Positions 32,149 to 37,578 of a stretch of DNA of 37,578 nt are shown piece after piece; positions within the stretch are counted from its first letter, which is position 1; the number at the start of each line of letters is the position of its first letter. The stretch is from JBNKFQ01 sp050289385 (GTDB lineage: Bacteria; Pseudomonadota; Gammaproteobacteria; Pseudomonadales; Porticoccaceae). The position numbers and the translations under genes were made by a program. The stretch spans positions 1 through 37,578 of the forward strand of contig JBNKFQ010000035.1 of assembly GCA_050289385.1 (NCBI GenBank), read 5' to 3'. The notes under the pieces were generated by a model. That model did no database searches and had not been told where the DNA came from. It was given only the letters and a program-made list of their open reading frames with translations.

Positions 32149-34968
32149 TTAGAAACGAACCTCTACACCGGCGTAAAAGTAACGGCCAATCGGATCATAC
32201 ACATCAGCAGCGGTACCTGTGCCGGTGACAGTGTTTTCTGAAGGTTCGGGTATATAGGGTGCATCGTTATCCATGACGTTATTGAGACCGAAAGAGAGTT
32301 CGTAAGTGGTATCGCCATCAAAAACATAACGAGCGTTCAGGTCGTGATATGACTCTGCTGTCACGACATTAAGCGGATCACCCAGGAAAGAAGGTGAATT
32401 GTCGGCATTGCCTTTACCCAAATATCTCCAGGTCCATGACACCACCCAGGGGCCATTCATCCAGCTCAGGCGATTGTTCCACTTGACCTTGTTAAATCCG
32501 GGCTCCCGGAGGTTATTTTCAATCTCTCCAAAGATTTCCCGCTCCCATTCGTCGGTGTAGGTGCCCAACCAGCTCCACATAAAGCTGCCGTCTCCCATAC
32601 CCAGGCTGGCTGCATCGAACACCCAGCGCAGCTCTACATCCACGCCTTTGGTCGTCAGCAAGCCGATATTTTCAAAACCGAAATTCAGCCGTTTGATAAT
32701 GTTGCCGATAGAGGGATCACGAGTAATGCCATCGCAGAATACATTGTTCGGGAAGTCAGCAGCGGCGTAACACTCGTCCAGTTTTATTTGCGGGTTGATC
32801 AGCTCTACGGCGTCTTCAATTTCGATGTCGAAATAGTCCATACTGAAAGACAAGCCGTTTGCCCAGCTCGGTGTATAAACGAAGCCCATGGTAATCGAGT
32901 CTGATGTCTCTTCCTTCAGGTTGGGGTTACCACTCTGAAAACCACCGGCAGATGATCCGTTTACGCCTGGATCAAATCCGGGTGCGATACCTACCGATGC
33001 GCAGTTTGACTGGGTACTTCCGTCACCACCTATACCACCATTGGTACAAGGGTCGGTAAAGCTTTCGAACGTTTCGCTGCCCGGATCAAACAGTTCTGCC
33101 ACATTGGGGGCGCGAACAGCTTGCGACTGGGTAATCCGAATTCGCAAATCTTCCCAGGGTGCCCACTGGAATCCGGCTTTCCACTGGCCAACACCGCCAA
33201 CAGTGCTGTAGTCACCGTAGCGATAGGCCAGATCAAAGCCGAGGTAATCGGCGGCTGTAGCACCCTGTAAAAGCGGGATATTCAACTCGCCGTAAACCTC
33301 CCATACATCATATGAACCGGAGACTGGCGAGGAGGCGTTGGAAGAACTAAGGCCAGCTGCCGCCAGGGCGTCTGTGGTGCGCTCATACTGTTCTTTACGG
33401 TATTCGAAGCCGGTAGCAAATTGCATCGTGTTGCCGCCAAATTCATACAAATCACCTGCCAGATTGGCAGCGAAAACCTGTTGCTTGAGTTCAGCGCCAG
33501 AGGTAGCCGGTACTCGTACATAGGCTACCGCTTCAGGGCTAATGGAGCCTTCACCGAACACATCGATGGGCACACAGCCCAGCGAACGCGCCAGCGGATC
33601 CTTGCAACGATAACCCCCGGCATTATCCGGATCGGCTTCCAGGTTCAAGCCCTGCTGGAAGAAGAAAGTATTAAAATCACCGGTACGATTGAGAGCGGCG
33701 TCGGTAACGCCATATTGATAGTAAGTGTCCCATTTCATACCGTTGTTCAGTTCACCGTCCAGACCAAAGGCAATGCGAAAGGTATCACGCTTGGGCATGG
33801 TTTTTCGGGGGCCGACCTCGGTGAAACGCTTGAGGAAGAAAATATTTTCATCGGCGTCAATGTTTCCGCCGAATACATCGTCAATCATTTCTTGCGGGAA
33901 GAAAGGGTAATCTCCTGGCAAGGTGAGGTCTTCGTCACCTACTGTTAAAAACAGTCCGGTGATTGTCGGCTCAAGGTTTGAGTCTGAGGTGGTTTGCGTA
34001 AAGGACGATTCAAGAAAGACATTTGTTGAATCGTTCAGTTCGTACTTGATATCAATACTGGCATTTTTACGTTTTAGTGGCAGTTGAATCTTCCGAAATG
34101 CCGCCCGGTTAAATCCATCTTCAGAACTGACAAAAGGCTTGTTCCACAACCCAGTGCTTTCGTCCAGAGTAAACGCATTACCATCGCGGGCCAGCACGCT
34201 ACCTTTCGGAGCGAAAGAGCTGAATGAAGAAAAGTCGCCAAAAAAATTATCCGTAGCAGATAATGGGCGGTCTGACGATTCAACACTACTCAAATCCTGA
34301 TAGCCAATATTAAACATGGCGTGACCCTTGCCATCGGCAAAGGGAGAGCCGCCAGTAATTGAGATTTTGGCATCTTGTCCATCACTTTTTTCACTGCTGC
34401 CGTAGCGAGTGCTGACGGACATGCCTTCAAAATCCTCTTTGGTAATAATGTTGATTACACCCGCCATTGCCTCGGAACCGTAAACGGCAGACGCACCGCC
34501 GGTAATTACCTCGATCCTGTCGATAAATTCATTTGGAATAGAGTTGAGGTCAACAACAGATGGATTATCGATATCACCAGCCACATGGCGGCGACCATTC
34601 ACCAATACAAGAGTACGCGTCGTGCCCAGGTTGCGAAGGTCAACCGTTGCAATACCGCCGGCAAACACGGTGAAGTTTGAATTGGTTTGAGAAACACCGG
34701 GGACACCGGTAGATGGCAACTCAAACAGAGTGTCGGCCAAATTGCTGTTTGATGAAATTTTCAGACTTTCGGAGTCCAGTACCGTAACCGGTGCGGGAGA
34801 ATCGAGGTTGGTGCGTTCAATCCTTGATCCGGTGGTAATTATTTCCTCCATTATTTCACCTTCTTTTGCCTTCTCCTCTTGCTCCTCGGCACTTGCCGTC
34901 ATCGAAAAAATCAATCCGCACAGGCTGATAGCCGAGCTGATAGCGATTGATAAAGGTTTCCTGAACAT
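32149..34968 (-). CDS. TonB-dependent outer-membrane receptor
   Basis: This 939-residue receptor has a signal peptide ending TASA (about residue 27), a TonB-box-like segment EEIITTGSRIERT, a plug domain (LVLVNGRRHVAGD, IDRIEVITGGASAVYGSEAMAGVINIITK) and a long beta-barrel ending in Phe (YFYAGVEVRF), as expected for outer-membrane insertion. The LVNGRR and GGASAVYGSEA sequence style is typical of receptors for complex organic substrates in marine gammaproteobacteria and sphingomonads rather than of siderophore receptors. It would import the compound handled by the neighbouring hydrolases (inference). No FecI/FecR-type regulator is near. It converges with the hydrolase cluster. Confidence 0.93.
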   Translation of the reverse strand: MFRKPLSIAISSAISLCGLIFSMTASAEEQEEKAKEGEIMEEIITTGSRIERTNLDSPAPVTVLDSESLKISSNSNLADTLFELPSTGVPGVSQTNSNFTVFAGGIATVDLRNLGTTRTLVLVNGRRHVAGDIDNPSVVDLNSIPNEFIDRIEVITGGASAVYGSEAMAGVINIITKEDFEGMSVSTRYGSSEKSDGQDAKISITGGSPFADGKGHAMFNIGYQDLSSVESSDRPLSATDNFFGDFSSFSSFAPKGSVLARDGNAFTLDESTGLWNKPFVSSEDGFNRAAFRKIQLPLKRKNASIDIKYELNDSTNVFLESSFTQTTSDSNLEPTITGLFLTVGDEDLTLPGDYPFFPQEMIDDVFGGNIDADENIFFLKRFTEVGPRKTMPKRDTFRIAFGLDGELNNGMKWDTYYQYGVTDAALNRTGDFNTFFFQQGLNLEADPDNAGGYRCKDPLARSLGCVPIDVFGEGSISPEAVAYVRVPATSGAELKQQVFAANLAGDLYEFGGNTMQFATGFEYRKEQYERTTDALAAAGLSSSNASSPVSGSYDVWEVYGELNIPLLQGATAADYLGFDLAYRYGDYSTVGGVGQWKAGFQWAPWEDLRIRITQSQAVRAPNVAELFDPGSETFESFTDPCTNGGIGGDGSTQSNCASVGIAPGFDPGVNGSSAGGFQSGNPNLKEETSDSITMGFVYTPSWANGLSFSMDYFDIEIEDAVELINPQIKLDECYAAADFPNNVFCDGITRDPSIGNIIKRLNFGFENIGLLTTKGVDVELRWVFDAASLGMGDGSFMWSWLGTYTDEWEREIFGEIENNLREPGFNKVKWNNRLSWMNGPWVVSWTWRYLGKGNADNSPSFLGDPLNVVTAESYHDLNARYVFDGDTTYELSFGLNNVMDNDAPYIPEPSENTVTGTGTAADVYDPIGRYFYAGVEVRF

Positions 34969-35205
34969 GATGTTCCCCTTTTTGGCTGATGCAGATTAAC
35001 TGCAAATTTAGTCATACAGACATTCAAGTAGGGGACGAACGGGAAATGGGAGACCTCAAAGAAACAGGAAGATATTTTTTAGACTATTTGGATCTGGCAA
35101 AAAATATGTATATATCGGTATGGAATTAGCAAGTCAGCTGCAGCAAACTTGGCGCCGGTTGCAAACTGCAACGCACACAACAGAAATATTATGATGGAAA
35201 ATCCT
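34969..35205. other. Spacer between the two receptor genes
   Basis: This 237-bp spacer contains no gene. On the minus strand a weak sigma-54-like element (CGGCGC-N5-TTGC, 35143-35157) precedes the receptor by about 175 bp; the -24 half matches only partly. No terminator was found after the second receptor gene. Confidence 0.4.
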
Positions 35206-37578
35206 CTAGAAATCATACGCCAGTCTGGCATACCAGAATCGGCCTGTTCCGTCATAGTTTCGGCTGTCAAAGTTATCGTTAAACGCTGATGCAGCAAATG
35301 GCGGGGGTGTGTCAAATACATTATTTAAGCCAAAAGTTACTCGAGTTGAGCCTTGAAAAAACAGGTAGCTCATTTGCAAGTTGTGGGTAGTCCATTCTTC
35401 AATTGTTCGTTCAATATCCAGATCTGGAATGATTTCATCAAGAGGACTGATGTAGTTAAAAGACCAGGCAGCTTCCCAGCGGGCCAATTGCCAGTAAGCA
35501 CTAAAATGCATTTTCCATTCCGGAAGCGCACCATTACCGTCAGCTGCATCATCTTTAAATTTTCCAGCCAGATCCAGTGTCGGTGAAAGAAGAGAGGCTT
35601 GTGACAAATACTCCAGCAAATGAGTGGCGCTCAGGTTAATAGCGAAAGTACCAAAATCGACTGAGTTGTGGTGCCAGTTAGCACTAAAATCAACACCTTT
35701 GATCAGACGGTCTCCCAAGTTGGCTTTGGTACTGATAACCTGAACGATTTCACCATTTTGATCGCGTTTTACCCGATCGGCAAACAGACCTTGTTCGGCA
35801 TTGCTGGAGACAAAAAACTGGGAATTTGCGTCGATAATATTGCTTTGGTCAATCCGAAAAAAATCCATAGATAGCGTCAGGGATTCAACAAAACCCGGTT
35901 GCCAGATTGCTCCGAGCGAAAAGTTACGAGACGTTTCAGCCACCAGATTTTCATTGCCACCCACAATGGTCAGATATTGGTTGCGCAGTGGGTCACTTTG
36001 TACGGTGCAACCCGGCAATACCCCGACGTTTTCTGGCCGGGAGCAGGGATCTTGCAGTGTATCCTGAGATTGGCTGCTACCCTTGAACAACTCGATAAGA
36101 GATGGCGCCCTGAACCCTTCCGAATAAGTGGAACGCAGTACCCATTGTTTTACTGGTTGATAGCGTATTGATATCCTGGGATTGGTCGCGTGCCCGAAAT
36201 CGCTGTACTGCGAATGGCGAGCGGCGATATTGAGGTCAAGTCTTTCAATGCCGGGGCGCTCTGCTATCAGCGGCACCATCCATTCCATATACCCTTCTGC
36301 AACGCTGCGCTTGCCCTCGGAGCTGGTGAAGTTTGCACCACCGAGCAGCACCCCCTGCTCAGTAAGAATATCAGGCCGAATATCGATGGCTTCATGGCGC
36401 ATTTCCAGGCCAAAGGCCAGGGCGATATCGCCTGCTGGCAAGGTCCACAAGCTGGTATTAAAATCCGCAGTAAAATTGCGCAGTTCAGTGGTTCCGGCAG
36501 AACTGGAGCCGGTTCGCAAAAAAGTGACCTGATCGTCGTCAACTGAACCGGTCGGACCAAACAGATTGACAGGCACGCAATCGCCCTGGCATTGATCCGG
36601 CGAACCCAATGCCTGTTGCAAGCGCGAGGCATTGATCAGCCCGATAAAACCCTCACTGGCGCGTGTTCTGCTCCAGTTCCAGGCCAGCGACCACTCCCAG
36701 TCAAGCAGTTTACCGTCCAGTCCCAGAGACATCCTTGTGGCATTGTTCTCGTTGGTCTGGATGCGCGGGCCAATTTCCAGCATGCGTCGACGCACATCGG
36801 TAATTTCTTCATTAAAAGGGTTAAACGGGTTGTCTGCGGCAACAGGCAGGGGAATGGCTTCAAAGTTGGTAAATACCGGTGTAGGCGCAAACGTAATTTC
36901 AGCGTTGGTTTGAGTGTAATACGCTGAGAATTTGGCAGAAACCTGGCGGTTGAGGTCATACAGGCCATTCAGATAAATTGAGCCACGCTCTGACGGTGAC
37001 AGAGACGACGTAAACTGCGCGTAATCAAACAGGTCCTCGTCGCTTGCAGCAATAAAGTCGTCGACGCTATCACCGGTTTGCCCGTCCGCGAGCGTTAACG
37101 CATTTGCCCCGCGAGTAATGCGGGCGGGAGCTGTGGCGGTGGAGCGTTGATCGATGCCACCCAATGGTCTGTTGTCTGCACTGCGGGAAAATTCACGATC
37201 TCGACTAAAGAATCCCTGTTGCCGAAAGTAATTTCCAGCGATCATGAACGAGCTGCGCGAACCTTCTGCGCCCCAGATCAGATTTGCGGTGGATGTACCA
37301 TTATCTCCGGCACTGCTTCGCCCATAGTGGGTTTCGATTCGAGCACCATCGTAATACTTGTGCAAAATAATGTTGACCACGCCGGCAATGGCATCGGAGC
37401 CATAGATCGCAGAGGCGCCGTCTTTGAGTATTTCAATGCGATCGATAGCGGCAGTCGGAATAGTATTAATATCGACGGCATCGCCACCAAAGCCATTGCT
37501 GGCGATGCGATGACCGTTTAATAACACCAGAGTATTGCTCGCGGGCAAGCCGCGCAAGGTAATGGTGGCGGTGCCGTC
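35206..37578 (-). CDS. TonB-dependent outer-membrane receptor (partial, 5' end outside window)
   Basis: The open frame runs from the right edge (codons for DGTATITLRGLP) to 35206, about 790 codons. It contains the second half of the plug (LVLLNGHRIASNG, IDRIEILKDGASAIYGSDAI, GVVNIIL) and a full beta-barrel ending in Phe (FWYARLAYDF). Signal peptide and TonB box lie beyond the window. It resembles the other receptor in plug style but differs strongly in the barrel, so the two may recognise different compounds or different forms of one. Same strand and tandem position suggest joint function. Confidence 0.92.
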   Translation of the reverse strand, partial: DGTATITLRGLPASNTLVLLNGHRIASNGFGGDAVDINTIPTAAIDRIEILKDGASAIYGSDAIAGVVNIILHKYYDGARIETHYGRSSAGDNGTSTANLIWGAEGSRSSFMIAGNYFRQQGFFSRDREFSRSADNRPLGGIDQRSTATAPARITRGANALTLADGQTGDSVDDFIAASDEDLFDYAQFTSSLSPSERGSIYLNGLYDLNRQVSAKFSAYYTQTNAEITFAPTPVFTNFEAIPLPVAADNPFNPFNEEITDVRRRMLEIGPRIQTNENNATRMSLGLDGKLLDWEWSLAWNWSRTRASEGFIGLINASRLQQALGSPDQCQGDCVPVNLFGPTGSVDDDQVTFLRTGSSSAGTTELRNFTADFNTSLWTLPAGDIALAFGLEMRHEAIDIRPDILTEQGVLLGGANFTSSEGKRSVAEGYMEWMVPLIAERPGIERLDLNIAARHSQYSDFGHATNPRISIRYQPVKQWVLRSTYSEGFRAPSLIELFKGSSQSQDTLQDPCSRPENVGVLPGCTVQSDPLRNQYLTIVGGNENLVAETSRNFSLGAIWQPGFVESLTLSMDFFRIDQSNIIDANSQFFVSSNAEQGLFADRVKRDQNGEIVQVISTKANLGDRLIKGVDFSANWHHNSVDFGTFAINLSATHLLEYLSQASLLSPTLDLAGKFKDDAADGNGALPEWKMHFSAYWQLARWEAAWSFNYISPLDEIIPDLDIERTIEEWTTHNLQMSYLFFQGSTRVTFGLNNVFDTPPPFAASAFNDNFDSRNYDGTGRFWYARLAYDF

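Noticed and set aside
35143..35157. Sigma-54-like element before the first TonB receptor on the minus strand
   Set aside because: TTGC and spacing fit, but the -24 half reads CGGCGC, and it lies 175 bp from the start; too weak to list as a promoter.

Overview
The window looks like part of a marine-type gammaproteobacterial chromosome, plausibly Cellvibrionales or a relative. That placement is inferred from the pycR/pycA/pycB gene order, a chromosomal-type integron, large TonB-dependent receptors and a DctB/DctD-type two-component pair; no rRNA or marker gene is present to confirm it. No tRNA, rRNA or CRISPR array was seen.

Region 1 (1-6.1 kb) is an integron cassette array. Small AT-rich genes, nearly all on the minus strand, are separated by seven attC-like imperfect palindromes. 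They include a GrpB-family protein, a possible Imm49-like immunity protein, a histidine phosphatase, a two-gene membrane cassette, a zinc-ribbon membrane protein, a nucleotidyltransferase and a CPBP protease. The array ends at an attI-like region and a divergent integrase gene that keeps only its first 63 codons. Its promoter still carries a LexA-like box, so the platform looks fossil. An eighth, lone attC-like site sits just beyond the broken integrase.

Region 2 (6.1-13.0 kb) is mostly core metabolism: a GNAT acetyltransferase and a PhzF-family protein, then the two-subunit pyruvate carboxylase (pycA, pycB) with its divergent LysR regulator (pycR), and a nitronate monooxygenase gene broken by an internal deletion with frameshift.

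Region 3 (13.0-37.6 kb) looks like a dedicated catabolic or detoxification locus. A DctD/DctB-like pair (sigma-54 activator and membrane sensor) reads leftwards. Facing it, a near-perfect sigma-54 promoter precedes a rightward run of mostly exported hydrolases: an HSL-type esterase, a broken PcaB-like lyase, a penicillin-acylase-family Ntn hydrolase with its own sigma-54-like promoter, an SGNH hydrolase, two tandem Tat-exported S9-peptidase-like proteins with abnormal nucleophile motifs, a lipoprotein fusing an N-acyl-D-amino-acid deacylase to an alpha/beta hydrolase, a broken amidase, and a transglutaminase/TPR lipoprotein. Two TonB-dependent receptors converge on it from the right; the second runs off the window.

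The gene set suggests uptake and stepwise hydrolysis of an N-acylated, ester- and peptide-bonded compound, possibly one containing D-amino acids such as a lipopeptide, under two-component sigma-54 control. The substrate is inference only. Four decaying genes (intI, nitronate monooxygenase, lyase, amidase) show a region still being remodelled.
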